This document shows positions 25,954 to 35,128 of a stretch of DNA of 64,000 bases, one piece after another. A model generated the notes under the pieces. That model did not search any database. It saw only the letters and a list, made by a program, of their open reading frames with translations, and had not been told where the DNA came from. The stretch lies in NCBI RefSeq assembly GCF_005117025.1, contig NZ_SWCO01000010.1:157081-221080 (forward strand), written 5' to 3'. Within the stretch, counting starts at the first letter, position 1, and every line of letters starts with the position of its first letter. Position numbers and translations under genes: made by a program. Source of the DNA: Alteromonas portus. Its GTDB lineage: Bacteria; Pseudomonadota; Gammaproteobacteria; Enterobacterales; Alteromonadaceae.

Positions 25954-26934
25954 TTATTTAGGTTCTATTTCTCTCACATGTCGCTGTACAGAGATAAGTG
26001 AACCGAGTAGCCCAAGCAAAACAGAAAGCCCTAGCATTGTTAGCAACGCTGAACCTGTTAGACCTGTAATGTTGAACTCTTTTTGATACATAGCGGCAAA
26101 CGTCGTTATGCTGCTGTCCATCCACCAAAGAATAATGATTACGGCAAGCCACGCCATTAAACCGCCCAACAAGCCATACCAGAAACCTGTATATAGGAAA
26201 GGACGATGAATAAATGCATCGGTAGCCCCTACAAGCTTCATTACCACAATTTCATCGTACTTATTGAGAATGTTTAAACGGATAGTGTTTCCGATGATGA
26301 GTACCACAGCAATAAACAATAGTAGGCCAATTAAGGTGACTAGATCCCTCGCGATATCAATAACCGCATACAAACGCTCTAACCACTCAATATCAAGCTT
26401 GCCTATGTCTACCTCTCGTTGCTGACGTAGCTTGTCTAACAGTGCCTTGGCCGCTGTGGGTGACGCATGCCTTTCATTCGGCGTAACAAGTACAACATCT
26501 GGTAGCGGATTTTTCTCTAAATACGCAATGGCATCTCCAAGTCCAGACAAATGCTGAAACTCTTTAAGCGCATCGTCGGCAGGAATGTAAACTACACTGT
26601 CTATTTCAGACCAGGTATTCAATCTGGCAACCAGCTGCTGTGAGCTTGCTGCATTAATATTCGGCTTTAAAAAAAGGGAAATCTCCGATGCCTGATCCCA
26701 ACCAGCAGTAATTTTCTCGGTATTCTTAACCATAATATACAAAGTACTGGGCAAGGTAATACTTAGCCCCAGTACACCAATGGTCATTAGCGACGCTAGT
26801 GGTTGTCGCCACAATTCACCTAGACTAGATAAGGCTTGTCGGACATGGCTGACGAAAAACATGAGAATGGTTTGAACAACGCCAACTTTCGCTGATGACG
26901 CACCCTGTGCACGACCTTTGAACAAAATACTCAT
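25954..26934 (-). CDS. ftsX: FtsX, divisome ABC-like permease
   Basis: A 326-residue inner-membrane protein that, with FtsE, activates cell-wall hydrolysis at the septum. Seen are an N-terminal helix (LMTIGVLGLSITLPSTLYI), a periplasmic domain (about 75–190) and three C-terminal helices (for example LVTLIGLLLFIAVVLIIGNT). The ATG at 26934 overlaps the ftsE TGA (ATGA) with AAGGAG 7 bases before it; an upstream GTG at 26940 is too close to that site. Convergent with the EAL–HDOD copy 2. Confidence 0.97.
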   Translation of the reverse strand: MSILFKGRAQGASSAKVGVVQTILMFFVSHVRQALSSLGELWRQPLASLMTIGVLGLSITLPSTLYIMVKNTEKITAGWDQASEISLFLKPNINAASSQQLVARLNTWSEIDSVVYIPADDALKEFQHLSGLGDAIAYLEKNPLPDVVLVTPNERHASPTAAKALLDKLRQQREVDIGKLDIEWLERLYAVIDIARDLVTLIGLLLFIAVVLIIGNTIRLNILNKYDEIVVMKLVGATDAFIHRPFLYTGFWYGLLGGLMAWLAVIIILWWMDSSITTFAAMYQKEFNITGLTGSALLTMLGLSVLLGLLGSLISVQRHVREIEPK

Positions 26935-27644
26935 GACCACGCTCCTTCACGGTTACCCGAACTTGCGCCGTCAAGATCGTCGGTAAGGCCATCTGTGATC
27001 ATTTGACCATTTTTAAGGGTAAGTGTGCGATAACGCATACGAGCAATTAGCCCTAAATCGTGGGTCGCGATGAGCACCGACACGCCCGCTTGATTGAAGT
27101 CTTCAAATAGACGAATAATTTCCATAGAAAGTTTGGGGTCGAGGTTACCCGTTGGCTCGTCCGCTAGAAGTAACGGTGGTTTATTCACGACCGCTCGCGC
27201 AATACCCACTCGTTGTTGTTCCCCACCAGAGAGCGTAATAGGCAGGCAACGAGCTTTGTCTCTAAGGCCGACCATTTCAAGGGCGGCTTCTACCCGTTTG
27301 CGAATTTCTTTATGGGTGTACCCTTCGATGACAAGAGGTAAAGCCACATTGTCAAAAACCGATTTATCCATTAACAGCTGATGACTTTGAAATATCATAC
27401 CGATATCGCGACGAATGTAGGCAATATCTCGACGTGTAATAGTATTAAGGTCGTGACCGTTAATCAGAACCCGCCCCACGGTTGGGCGCTCCATAATACT
27501 GATAAGTTTAAGCAGGGTACTTTTCCCAGCACCAGAATGCCCTGTTAAAAAGGCCATTTCGCCCGGTGCAATGTGAAAATTCACCTTGCTAAGCGCGCGT
27601 TGCCCGCCCGGATAGGTTTTGCTTACCTGCTCAAACTTTATCAT
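26931..27644 (-). CDS. ftsE: FtsE, divisome ABC ATPase
   Basis: A 237-residue ATP-binding partner of FtsX. Walker [10 protein letters not shown], signature LSGGEQQRV, Walker [13 protein letters not shown] and the switch His in ATHD are intact. About 15 extra residues at the C-terminus ([18 protein letters not shown]) exceed E. coli FtsE (222). It lies 26 bases after ftsY and overlaps ftsX. Confidence 0.97.
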   Translation of the reverse strand: MIKFEQVSKTYPGGQRALSKVNFHIAPGEMAFLTGHSGAGKSTLLKLISIMERPTVGRVLINGHDLNTITRRDIAYIRRDIGMIFQSHQLLMDKSVFDNVALPLVIEGYTHKEIRKRVEAALEMVGLRDKARCLPITLSGGEQQRVGIARAVVNKPPLLLADEPTGNLDPKLSMEIIRLFEDFNQAGVSVLIATHDLGLIARMRYRTLTLKNGQMITDGLTDDLDGASSGNREGAWS

Positions 27645-27670
27645 TATTTTTCCCTACCGCTTTACTGGTT

Positions 27671-29122
27671 TTAGCTTTCAGGTGTGTCCATTTCGCTAAA
27701 CAACGCATCAATAAATTCTTGTCCGTCGAACTGGCGTAAGTCATCGATGCTTTCGCCAACACCTATATACCTTATAGGAATTTTAAACTTATCGGCAATA
27801 GAGAATATAACACCGCCTTTTGCTGTGCCGTCTAGTTTGGTGAGCGTAATGCCTGTTAGGCCCACGGCTTCATTAAACAGCTTGGCTTGACTGATAGCGT
27901 TTTGCCCAGTCCCAGCGTCTAGTGTAAGCATAACTTCGTGAGGCGCGTTTGGATTAATCTTCTTCATTACGCGAACCACTTTCTTAAGCTCTTCCATCAA
28001 GTTGTTCTTGTTCTGCAAGCGCCCTGCCGTGTCGGCAATAAGGATATCGGTGCCGCGCGATTTAGCGGCTTCTAGCGCATCATAAAGAACCGACGCACTG
28101 TCAGCACCCGTGTGCTGAGCGATAACTGGAATATCGTTGCGCTCGCCCCACACTTGAAGCTGTTCAACTGCTGCAGCTCTAAATGTATCACCCGCAGCAA
28201 GCATCACTTTCTTGCCTTCCTGCTGGAACTGCTTTGCAAGCTTACCAATAGTCGTGGTTTTACCTACACCATTTACGCCAACCATTAAGATAACGAACGG
28301 GCCTTCACTTGAATCATGCGCCTGCATCACTTCTGAAAGAGGCTGATTCACTTGAGACAACATACCCGACATTTGCTGCTTCATGATGTCCAGCAAGGCC
28401 TCTGCATCTTTAAGGTCTTTACGAGAAGCACTATCAGTTAGGTGATCGATAATTTTTTGCGTGGTATCCATGCCCACATCAGCGACTAAAAGCTGTGTTT
28501 CAAGGTCTTCATACAGCTCGTCATCAATGGTTTTACCTTTAAATAGGCTAACAATACCACTGCCTAGGTTCTCTTTTGTACGAGATAGGCTTTCTTTCAA
28601 ACGCGCAAATAGCGACTTTTTCTCTTTCGGCTTTTCTTCAGCCTTTGCCTTAGCGCGGGCTTCTTCTTCCACTTGGGCTTTTGCTTGGGCTTTCGCCTTA
28701 GCTTCAGCCTCTGCCTTAGCGCGTGCCTCTTCTTCCGCTTGCGCTTTCGCCTTAGCTTCAGCCTCTGCCTTAGCACGAGCTTCTTCTTCCGCTTGCGCTT
28801 TTGCTTGGGCTTCAGCTTCTACCTTAGCGCGGGCTTCTTCTTCCGCTTGGGTTTTCGCCTGTGCTTCAGCCTCTGCCTTAGCACGAGCTTCTGCTTCCTC
28901 TTGTGCTTTCGCCTTAGCTTCAGCCTCTGCCTTTAATCGGGCTTCTTCTTCCGCTTGCGCTTTCGCCTGTGCTTCAGCCTCTGCCTTAGCGCGAGCCTCT
29001 TCTTCGGCTTGTGCTTTCGCCTTAGCTTCAGCCTCTGCCTTTAAGCGGGCTTCTTCTTCCGCTTGGGCTTTTTGTTTCTCTGCTTTCTTGTTCTTATTGA
29101 ACCAGCCAAAAAGTTTCGACAT
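27671..29122 (-). CDS. ftsY: FtsY, signal-recognition-particle receptor with long repeat arm
   Basis: A 483-residue GTPase that docks ribosome–SRP complexes at the membrane. The C-terminal NG domain (from about 185) has [31 protein letters not shown] and [10 protein letters not shown]. The first 18 residues are basic with an aromatic start ([13 protein letters not shown]), suited to lipid contact. Between lies an acidic arm made of seven 18-residue Ala/Glu/Lys-rich repeats plus a degenerate one, likely a long single helix. Many FtsY proteins have an acidic A domain, but a regular repeat like this is unusual. First gene of ftsYEX. Confidence 0.98.
   Translation of the reverse strand: MSKLFGWFNKNKKAEKQKAQAEEEARLKAEAEAKAKAQAEEEARAKAEAEAQAKAQAEEEARLKAEAEAKAKAQEEAEARAKAEAEAQAKTQAEEEARAKVEAEAQAKAQAEEEARAKAEAEAKAKAQAEEEARAKAEAEAKAKAQAKAQVEEEARAKAKAEEKPKEKKSLFARLKESLSRTKENLGSGIVSLFKGKTIDDELYEDLETQLLVADVGMDTTQKIIDHLTDSASRKDLKDAEALLDIMKQQMSGMLSQVNQPLSEVMQAHDSSEGPFVILMVGVNGVGKTTTIGKLAKQFQQEGKKVMLAAGDTFRAAAVEQLQVWGERNDIPVIAQHTGADSASVLYDALEAAKSRGTDILIADTAGRLQNKNNLMEELKKVVRVMKKINPNAPHEVMLTLDAGTGQNAISQAKLFNEAVGLTGITLTKLDGTAKGGVIFSIADKFKIPIRYIGVGESIDDLRQFDGQEFIDALFSEMDTPES
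28691..29068 (-). repeat. 54-base tandem repeat inside ftsY
   Basis: Seven in-frame copies of 54 bases coding for [18 protein letters not shown] with small changes, residues 19–144. A degenerate part follows to about residue 165. Copy number is likely to vary between strains. Confidence 0.92.
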
Positions 29123-29176
29123 CGTTAGGACAAATCCTTATAAATTCTTAGCAAATTCGGCTACACTTGCCGCCTA

Positions 29177-29860
29177 ATGTATGAACGCATGATACCATTG
29201 TCAGCCACTATGAAGCGAGTTTCTCGCCCTACTCGGGCACCATCTTCTGCAAAAAAACGTCTTTCACCAAAAAATGGGAAAATAAAGGGCGCAAATAGCC
29301 CTGGGCAAATACGCATTATTGGTGGTCAATGGCGTGGTAGAAAGTTACCCGTACTTAATGCAGAAGGATTGCGCCCAACCACAGATAGAAATAAAGAAAC
29401 CTTATTTAACTGGTTGATGCCTTTTATCAACGATGCACGCTGCTTAGATGTATTTGCGGGTTCTGGTGGTTTGGGCTTAGAAGCATTGTCTCGCTATGCC
29501 GCACATTGCGATTTTATAGAACTCGATAAACAAGCGGCAAGTCAACTTAAAAGCAATCTTACGTTGCTAAAAGCAAACGACCAGGCATCGGCTGCTGTCC
29601 ATCAAGGTGATGCACTCGGTATTCTAAGCGGTATTAGCACAACACCTTACGACATTGTCTTCGTCGACCCGCCATTTGCAAAATCATTAGTCGCGCCTAC
29701 GCTAGCTGCGTTAGAAGACAACAAACTTGTTCAAAACGGTAGCGTGGTATACATAGAGCACGAGAGTACGCTGGCAACACCCGCTCTTCCCGACCATTGG
29801 CAGATTATTAAAGACAAGCAAACGAGTGCGCTGCGCTATATGTTAATTGAGGTAAGCTAA
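29177..29860 (+). CDS. rsmD: RsmD, 16S rRNA m2G966 methyltransferase
   Basis: Methylates G966 of 16S rRNA. Diagnostic are IRIIGGQWRGRKLPV, LRPTTDRNKETLFNWL, DVFAGSGGLGLEALSRYA (SAM site) and the catalytic FVDPPFAKS. The N-terminus before IRII is about 45 residues and basic (KKRLSPKNGKIKG), longer than in E. coli. Four in-frame Met codons (29177, 29189, 29210 and later) compete and none has a clear ribosome site, so the start is uncertain. Divergent from ftsY, as in E. coli. Confidence 0.95.
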   Translation: MYERMIPLSATMKRVSRPTRAPSSAKKRLSPKNGKIKGANSPGQIRIIGGQWRGRKLPVLNAEGLRPTTDRNKETLFNWLMPFINDARCLDVFAGSGGLGLEALSRYAAHCDFIELDKQAASQLKSNLTLLKANDQASAAVHQGDALGILSGISTTPYDIVFVDPPFAKSLVAPTLAALEDNKLVQNGSVVYIEHESTLATPALPDHWQIIKDKQTSALRYMLIEVS

Positions 29861-29971
29861 TTGAAGTAGCGCAGTTGAGCTTGAATTCGCTGTGAGTTTT
29901 GACTAAACAAACGGTATGCAAAACAAAAAGCGCCAGAAGAAAAAGCGCATGAACTACACGTACATGCACGA

Positions 29972-29997
29972 AGCCTAGCAATGGTTCTAGCTAGGCT
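29972..29997. terminator. Hairpin between rsmD and yjaG
   Basis: AGCCTAGC (29972–29979) pairs with GCTAGGCT (29990–29997) around a 10-base loop. The genes converge. T-runs are weak, so terminator activity is uncertain. Confidence 0.5.
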
Positions 29998-30014
29998 AAT
30001 CTCACATCGTAAAT

Positions 30015-30596
30015 TTATTGAAGTTCAAGACCAATATTTGAGATACCAGCTTCCAAGGCAAGGGCTTTCATCTCATCTGCCGCTTTCGCTGGGTACTTAG
30101 CTTGCTCAACATAATCAAGCAGTTCGTTTTGTACCTCAACTTCAAACGCCATCAATGGGTGCTCTTTTACGGTCTCGTCGTCCGCCTCTTCACTTTCTAG
30201 TAAATAGGCTTCAACACTGCCTTGAGACAATTTACTGATCACCACCGCACCTTGTGGATCATCTCCAGCCATCAAGTTAAGAAGCCCGGCTAACCCAATC
30301 GCCGCATCAATGGCCGGATAAACGCCGTAATTGTCGTGTTCGCTGGTGTCGGGCGTAGCAACTTCCACTTTCTCTAGCTGTACAGCAATATTAAATTTAC
30401 TTTTAGGAGACTTCAGCGTTTCCCACACTAAGTTTAAACAGTTGCGCAGTGCACTTGCGTCGCCGCTTTCTGTCAATTCGCAAAAAAGCGTGTAGTTGGG
30501 CAACATTCGTTCTAATAACGCCGCACCGAATGCAACGGCTTTCCAGCCTTCCAAGGCGCGAACACGCCCAAAGGTATTAAGTTTTTGCTTTGCCAT
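30015..30596 (-). CDS. yjaG: YjaG-family protein (DUF416)
   Basis: A 193-residue soluble protein of the DUF416/YjaG family, recognisable by AFGAALLERMLPNYTLF and the acidic helix-rich remainder (SVEAYLLESEEADDET, HPLMAFEVEVQNELLDYV). No enzyme motif is visible and the family's function is not known. Its start directly abuts the end of the MarC-family gene, so the pair is cotranscribed. Confidence 0.85.
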   Translation of the reverse strand: MAKQKLNTFGRVRALEGWKAVAFGAALLERMLPNYTLFCELTESGDASALRNCLNLVWETLKSPKSKFNIAVQLEKVEVATPDTSEHDNYGVYPAIDAAIGLAGLLNLMAGDDPQGAVVISKLSQGSVEAYLLESEEADDETVKEHPLMAFEVEVQNELLDYVEQAKYPAKAADEMKALALEAGISNIGLELQ

Positions 30597-31199
30597 TTAA
30601 AGGGCTCCAGTGGCATGCATGAAATATTTGGTAACGCCATCAAGAAGCATTTGGATGGCGATCATAACAAGGATCATACCCATTAATCGCTCCATCGCAA
30701 CTAGGCCACGTTCCCCTAAAATTTTATGGAATACATTTGAGAATAATAAGATCACTGCGCTAATAGACCACGACGCAGCAAGCGCAATCGACCAGTCCAC
30801 CATTCTGTCTGGTGCTTGATTAGCTAGCAGAATTAATGCTGCTAGCGTTGAAGGGCCAGCTATCATAGGAATAGCAAGGGGCACTAAGAAAGGCTCTTCC
30901 CCCACCGCGAGTCCACTTGGATTACCAGACGATGGAAATATCATCTTAAGCGCGATAAGAAATAAAATTATTCCTCCGGCAATGCTTACGGTTTCCTGCT
31001 CCACATTTAAAAAGTTGAGCACTGATTGGCCGCTAAATAGAAATAAAAATAAAATACCAAGAGCGAATAACAGCTCACGGATGAGAATAAATTGGCGTCG
31101 TTTCGGCTCAATCGATTTAAGCACCGACATGAAAACCGGCAGATTACCGAGAGGATCCATGATCAGAAAAAGCATGACGGCAGCGGACCAAGTATCCAT
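30597..31199 (-). CDS. MarC/YhgN-family membrane protein
   Basis: A 200-residue protein with six hydrophobic helices. The MarC signature is clear: FLIMDPLGNLPVFMSVL near the start and PLAIPMIAGPSTLAALILL in the middle, the two half-repeats of the family. Closest in length and pattern to E. coli YhgN. Transport substrate unknown; the old link of MarC to antibiotic resistance was not upheld. First gene of a pair with yjaG. Confidence 0.9.
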   Translation of the reverse strand: MDTWSAAVMLFLIMDPLGNLPVFMSVLKSIEPKRRQFILIRELLFALGILFLFLFSGQSVLNFLNVEQETVSIAGGIILFLIALKMIFPSSGNPSGLAVGEEPFLVPLAIPMIAGPSTLAALILLANQAPDRMVDWSIALAASWSISAVILLFSNVFHKILGERGLVAMERLMGMILVMIAIQMLLDGVTKYFMHATGAL

Positions 31200-31757
31200 T
31201 TATTATCTGTCTCCGATGAAGAGCGTGAACTCAGTTTAAGCATAAACCCAAGAGTATAACTCAAGATGCATGCTGAAAGATGGTTTTGGCGCGCAATGGT
31301 AAACCAAGCGATGAGAGTTAAAAACACCTTTTAACATTCTGTGGCTATTCTTTATCTCGGTTATACCAGTCTGTATAAATGGTTACCCACTCAGCGAGAC
31401 TTTAGATATTCATGATTGTGGCGTGTTACCGCAGCTATAGTGGCGCCATATCTAGGTGGCAAAACAAAAGAATCGCTAAAAATACTCGAAAAAAAGAAAA
31501 AATAAGCTTAACTAAAACAGTAGAGAGCAGCATTAGGTAGTTGCAGGAAACAGTAACATATACGATGTTTCTTGTAGAGGTTACACCAGGCGCAACTATC
31601 TAACTTAACCAGTTGCTTGGAATTTTGTTCGCCTTTTAGGTAATGTCATAGGAACAGCGCTTCTGGTGTAATGATAAAAGAAGTTCAGCTTTCTCCAAAG
31701 CAGAGGCCTTGTTAATACAAAACAATAACTATAACAATCAGAATAGGAAAAATTGCA
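31200..31757. other. Intergenic region, 558 bases
   Basis: Lies between divergent genes. It contains copy 3 of the dispersed motif (31363–31382) and is AT-rich from 31450. An extended -10-like TATAACAATC lies just before the gene at 31758. No tRNA or ORF with a ribosome site was found. Confidence 0.45.
31363..31382 (+). repeat. Dispersed 20-base motif, copy 3 (variant)
   Basis: ATACCAGTCTGTATAAATGG, preceded by TT as in copy 1. The last two bases differ from the consensus. Confidence 0.55.
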
Positions 31758-31940
31758 ATGAGTTTGATGACAGTTAAAGAAGTGGCTGCATTTTTAGGGG
31801 TTCAAGAGGTACGCGTAGAGCGTCTTGAGCGCGAAAGCCTTTTGGTTTCGAAAGATAAAGACACCGACGGTAATCCACTTTTCGATAGCGGCGATGTTGA
31901 ACGCTATAAAACCTTGGCCGAGCGCTTAGGCGGCATCTAA
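31758..31940 (+). CDS. 60-residue MerR/excisionase-type DNA-binding protein
   Basis: The whole protein is one winged-helix-like DNA-binding unit: MTVKEVAAFLGVQEVRVERLERESLLV (helix-turn-helix), then a wing KDKDTDGNPLFDSGDVERYK. It has no effector domain. ATAGGAAAAA precedes the ATG and a very strong terminator follows, so it is a single-gene transcript. Small proteins of this type include excisionases and nucleoid helpers; no integrase or attachment site lies near, so a phage origin is not supported. Confidence 0.75.
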   Translation: MSLMTVKEVAAFLGVQEVRVERLERESLLVSKDKDTDGNPLFDSGDVERYKTLAERLGGI

Positions 31941-31950
31941 TTCACATAAG

Positions 31951-31987
31951 AAAGGCGTGATTTTTTTGCAAAATCACGCCTTTTTAT
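31951..31987 (+). terminator. Terminator after the 60-residue gene
   Basis: GGCGTGATTTT (31954–31964) pairs perfectly with AAAATCACGCC (31970–31980), then TTTTTAT. Confidence 0.9.
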
Positions 31988-32139
31988 CCTTAGCGCAGAA
32001 CTACGTGAGTTCCAGTAACGCTACTCGCTATTAAGCTGCGCAATCACGTTGTATAAAACGCGATTGGGGAATGTCGTAAAAGTTGAAGTAAAAAACAAGC
32101 AGCGTTCGACGGCCATTTACACCACCAAGGGCTGCTTTT

Positions 32140-33423
32140 TTATGCACTAAAGTCTTTTAGCATTCTCGCAATTGAGCGAATGCCTTTCGCTGTAGCCCCT
32201 ACCGGCATTTCTGATGTTGCCCCGCCATGGTAGGCCGCAGCTAAATCTAAATGTACCCAGCCTTCTGGCTTAACAAAGCGAGACAAGAAGCCCGCAGCGT
32301 TTGACGCACCGCCACCGCCGCCACCTTTCATCGGGCGACTATTTGCTGTGTCAGCGAATGCCGACGGGCAGCGCTCTGCGTGAAAATCTTCAAGAGGTAG
32401 TGGCCAGAAACGTTCGTTCTCTGCTTTTGCTGCTTTAAGCATTTGTTCGCGGGCATTATCATCTAACGAGAATACGCCGTGGTAGTCAGAACCCAGTGCA
32501 ACTACTGCAGCACCGGTTAACGTTGCCGCATCAATAATTAGCGGTGCGCCCGTCTCAGTTGCCGCCATCAGCCCATCAGCTAGTACTAAACGTCCTTCGG
32601 CATCGGTGTTAACCACTTCAACGGTTACCCCGTTTTTGTAAGTAAGTACATCACCCAGCTTATATGCGTGACCGCTAATGAGGTTTTCTGCACAGCACAA
32701 AATAAGCTGAATACGCTTTTCACTGCCTTGAGAAATAGATAACCCTAATGCGCCAGTTACCGTCGCTGCGCCGCCCATGTCACATTTCATATCTAACATG
32801 CCTTCGCTTGATTTAATGCTGTAGCCACCGCTGTCGAACGTGATGCCTTTTCCAACTAGCACAGCATCAACGGGCGCATCTGCATTACCTGTTGGGTTGT
32901 AATCAAGTACCAGCATTGCAGGCGGACGTTCACTTCCTCGGCCTACATTGTAAATGCCAATCCAGCCCTGCTCTTTAAGGTCTTCACCTACCGTCATTGA
33001 GTAAGTGACCTTGTCACCACCTAGTGACTTAAGCCACTGTGCCGCGCGGGTTGCCAAGGTTTCTGGGCTTAAGTCTTCCGGCGTTTCGTTTACCAACTGA
33101 CGGGTAAATAATAACGCCGAATATTCTTGCTCTAGCGCTTCTTTGTCAGCCGTTTCGGCCCATTTTATTGATGCTGGTTTGCGTGCGCGCGTGAAGCTAA
33201 GTGCAAAGGCCCACTGCTGTTCTTTGTGCCAATCACCGCTTAGCGTGACTGCTGGCAGGCTTAAGCCATCTAGCTTTCTTGCCGCTTGCTGGATTAAACG
33301 CTCATTAAGCTTGTCGTCAGGCAGGTGAATAATTGCACCTGATTCAGTGAAAGAAAGCTTAGCACTCTCGCCCCACACTGCTTCAGCACTGTTTCTAGAA
33401 AGGCTAACGGTAAATTCTGCCAT
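32140..33423 (-). CDS. pepB: Peptidase B, M17 leucyl-aminopeptidase family
   Basis: A two-metal cytosolic aminopeptidase, 427 residues, the length of PepB (E. coli 427) rather than PepA (503). Metal ligands and catalytic residues lie in GKGITFDSGGYSIK, MKCDMGGAA and the family signature NTDAEGRLVLADGL. It is a lone gene, divergent from sfsA, with 226 bases between the starts. Confidence 0.95.
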   Translation of the reverse strand: MAEFTVSLSRNSAEAVWGESAKLSFTESGAIIHLPDDKLNERLIQQAARKLDGLSLPAVTLSGDWHKEQQWAFALSFTRARKPASIKWAETADKEALEQEYSALLFTRQLVNETPEDLSPETLATRAAQWLKSLGGDKVTYSMTVGEDLKEQGWIGIYNVGRGSERPPAMLVLDYNPTGNADAPVDAVLVGKGITFDSGGYSIKSSEGMLDMKCDMGGAATVTGALGLSISQGSEKRIQLILCCAENLISGHAYKLGDVLTYKNGVTVEVVNTDAEGRLVLADGLMAATETGAPLIIDAATLTGAAVVALGSDYHGVFSLDDNAREQMLKAAKAENERFWPLPLEDFHAERCPSAFADTANSRPMKGGGGGGASNAAGFLSRFVKPEGWVHLDLAAAYHGGATSEMPVGATAKGIRSIARMLKDFSA

Positions 33424-33649
33424 CGCGTTTTATCCCTTATTACATCGTTATATTATTGCTAAGCGCTTTTTGCGCTTGCACAAATGTTTGTTACTCTTTG
33501 GCGCTTTATTTAATGCGCTTGTAGTACGCTCACTGCATACGCTTTGTTCGCTAAGCGCATACGCTATAAGTGCTCGTTCATAAGCACATATATAATTCAT
33601 GTGAAATACACCAGTGTGTTTTCACCTACATTCAGAAAAAAGGCGACAC

Positions 33650-34366
33650 ATGAAGTTTTCACCTTCCTTATTACGCGGCACCCTAATAAAAAGGTACAAG
33701 CGATTTCTTGCCGATGTTGAGTTAGACGACGGTACCATTGTAACCGCACACTGCCCTAATACCGGTGCTATGACTGGCTGTGCTGAACCGGGTTACACCG
33801 TTTTTTTAAGTGAGTCTACCAACCCTAATCGAAAGCTTAAGTATACATGGGAGCTAGCCCAAACCTTCGACGGTCACTTCATCGGCATTAATACGCACAA
33901 TGCTAATAAACTGGTGGCGGAAGCGCTAGATAACAAGGTGCTGAGTGAATTTTCAGATATAACCAATTGGAAAGCAGAAGTAACACCTCCAACCGCCAAT
34001 AGCCGATTCGACTTTGCGTTAACACGTAAAAATGAAGAACATCAGAGTGTTACTGAGTATATGGAAGTTAAATCCGTCACCTTAGCTGACAAGAATAAAG
34101 GGTTCTTTCCCGATGCAGTCACTCAACGCGGCGCGAAGCACTGCTTGGAGCTTGCTCGGTTAGCGCAAAGCGGCATAAAAACAAGCTTGTTATTTTGCGT
34201 TCAGCATACCGCAATAGAAAGCGTTCAAGTGGCTGAACATATTGATCCAACTTATGCAGAAAGCGTAAAGATTGCCGCTAACGCTGGTGTAAGGGTTTTA
34301 GCGGCAAGCTGTATAATAGACGAACAAAAAATCCTATTAAATCAAACACTCCCTTTGATTTCGTAA
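33650..34366 (+). CDS. sfsA: SfsA family protein
   Basis: A 238-residue protein named for sugar fermentation stimulation; the fold resembles nucleases and it binds DNA in vitro. Characteristic parts are MKFSPSLLRGTLIKRYKRFL, HCPNTGAMTGC, RFDFAL, EVKSVTLAD and FPDAVTQRGAKHCLEL (nuclease-like acidic residues in YMEVKS). The frame has an upstream Met (33614), but the ATG at 33650 follows AAAAAGG and begins where the family begins. In gammaproteobacteria it commonly precedes dksA, as here. Confidence 0.95.
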   Translation: MKFSPSLLRGTLIKRYKRFLADVELDDGTIVTAHCPNTGAMTGCAEPGYTVFLSESTNPNRKLKYTWELAQTFDGHFIGINTHNANKLVAEALDNKVLSEFSDITNWKAEVTPPTANSRFDFALTRKNEEHQSVTEYMEVKSVTLADKNKGFFPDAVTQRGAKHCLELARLAQSGIKTSLLFCVQHTAIESVQVAEHIDPTYAESVKIAANAGVRVLAASCIIDEQKILLNQTLPLIS

Positions 34367-34606
34367 AAAATAGGTTGATTTTTTTCAATTCGTCTTCATA
34401 TTTGCGCCTTGTTTTAGTGGGAGAACGCACTAATGCGTTTGCTGGTAGCCAGCAAGTTAAATGACAAACACCTGGCTAATTTATGAATGCAATACACCAG
34501 CATAATAATTACATAGACACGATTGATTGCCTGAAGTTGTCGAGTCTGATATAGATATCGGTCCAATCAGGACAAGATGGATGTCGTAGTGTAGGAGATG
34601 TGGCAG

Positions 34607-35056
34607 ATGCCAACAGGAAAAGAAACAAAATCCCTAGGACTATTAGCGCTGGCAGGTTTACAGCCGTATGAGCCTAAAGCTGACGAAGAGTACATGGGCG
34701 AGCCCCAAATGGAGCACTTCCGTCTATTGCTTAAAGCATGGCGCAACCAGCTTCGTGAAGAAGTTGATCGTACGGTAACGCACATGAAGGATGAAGCAGC
34801 AAACTTCCCTGATCCTGTAGACCGTGCAGCTCAAGAAGAAGAGTTCAGCCTTGAGTTACGTACACGTGATCGTGAGCGTAAGCTAATAAAGAAAATTGAA
34901 AAAACGCTTAAGCGAATTGAAGAAGATGATTTCGGCTTCTGCGATTCATGCGGTATCGAAATTGGTATTCGTCGCTTAGAAGCGCGTCCTACAGCAGATT
35001 TGTGTATCGACTGTAAGACCATGGCTGAAATTAAAGAAAAGCAACTTCAAGGTTAA
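34607..35056 (+). CDS. dksA: DksA, RNA polymerase-binding regulator
   Basis: Acts with ppGpp in the secondary channel of RNA polymerase during the stringent response. It has 149 residues. The coiled-coil tip keeps its acidic residues ([14 protein letters not shown]), and the four zinc cysteines lie in CDSCGIEIG and CIDC. Two Met codons compete: 34598 sits right on the AGGAG, while 34607 is 9 bases after it and is preferred. Confidence 0.98.
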   Translation: MPTGKETKSLGLLALAGLQPYEPKADEEYMGEPQMEHFRLLLKAWRNQLREEVDRTVTHMKDEAANFPDPVDRAAQEEEFSLELRTRDRERKLIKKIEKTLKRIEEDDFGFCDSCGIEIGIRRLEARPTADLCIDCKTMAEIKEKQLQG

Positions 35057-35083
35057 GTTACACACCTCGATTAGTTGATATAG

Positions 35084-35115
35084 AAAGCCTCATCCCGAAA
35101 AGATGGGGCTTTTTG
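35084..35115 (+). terminator. Terminator after dksA
   Basis: AAAGCCTCATC (35084–35094) pairs with GATGGGGCTTT (35102–35112, one G·U), followed by T's. gluQ begins only 14 bases later, so gluQ expression must depend on read-through or an internal promoter. Confidence 0.85.
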
Positions 35116-35128
35116 TTAAGCCTTTATT

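Noticed and set aside
28461..29177. Long ORF (238 codons) on the plus strand, Ala/Ser/Phe-rich
   Set aside because: It is antisense to the repetitive arm of ftsY; the repeat keeps all frames open. No ribosome site and no recognisable domain.
31758..31940. Sign of a prophage or integrative element
   Set aside because: The small DNA-binding protein has no integrase, attachment repeats or tRNA nearby.
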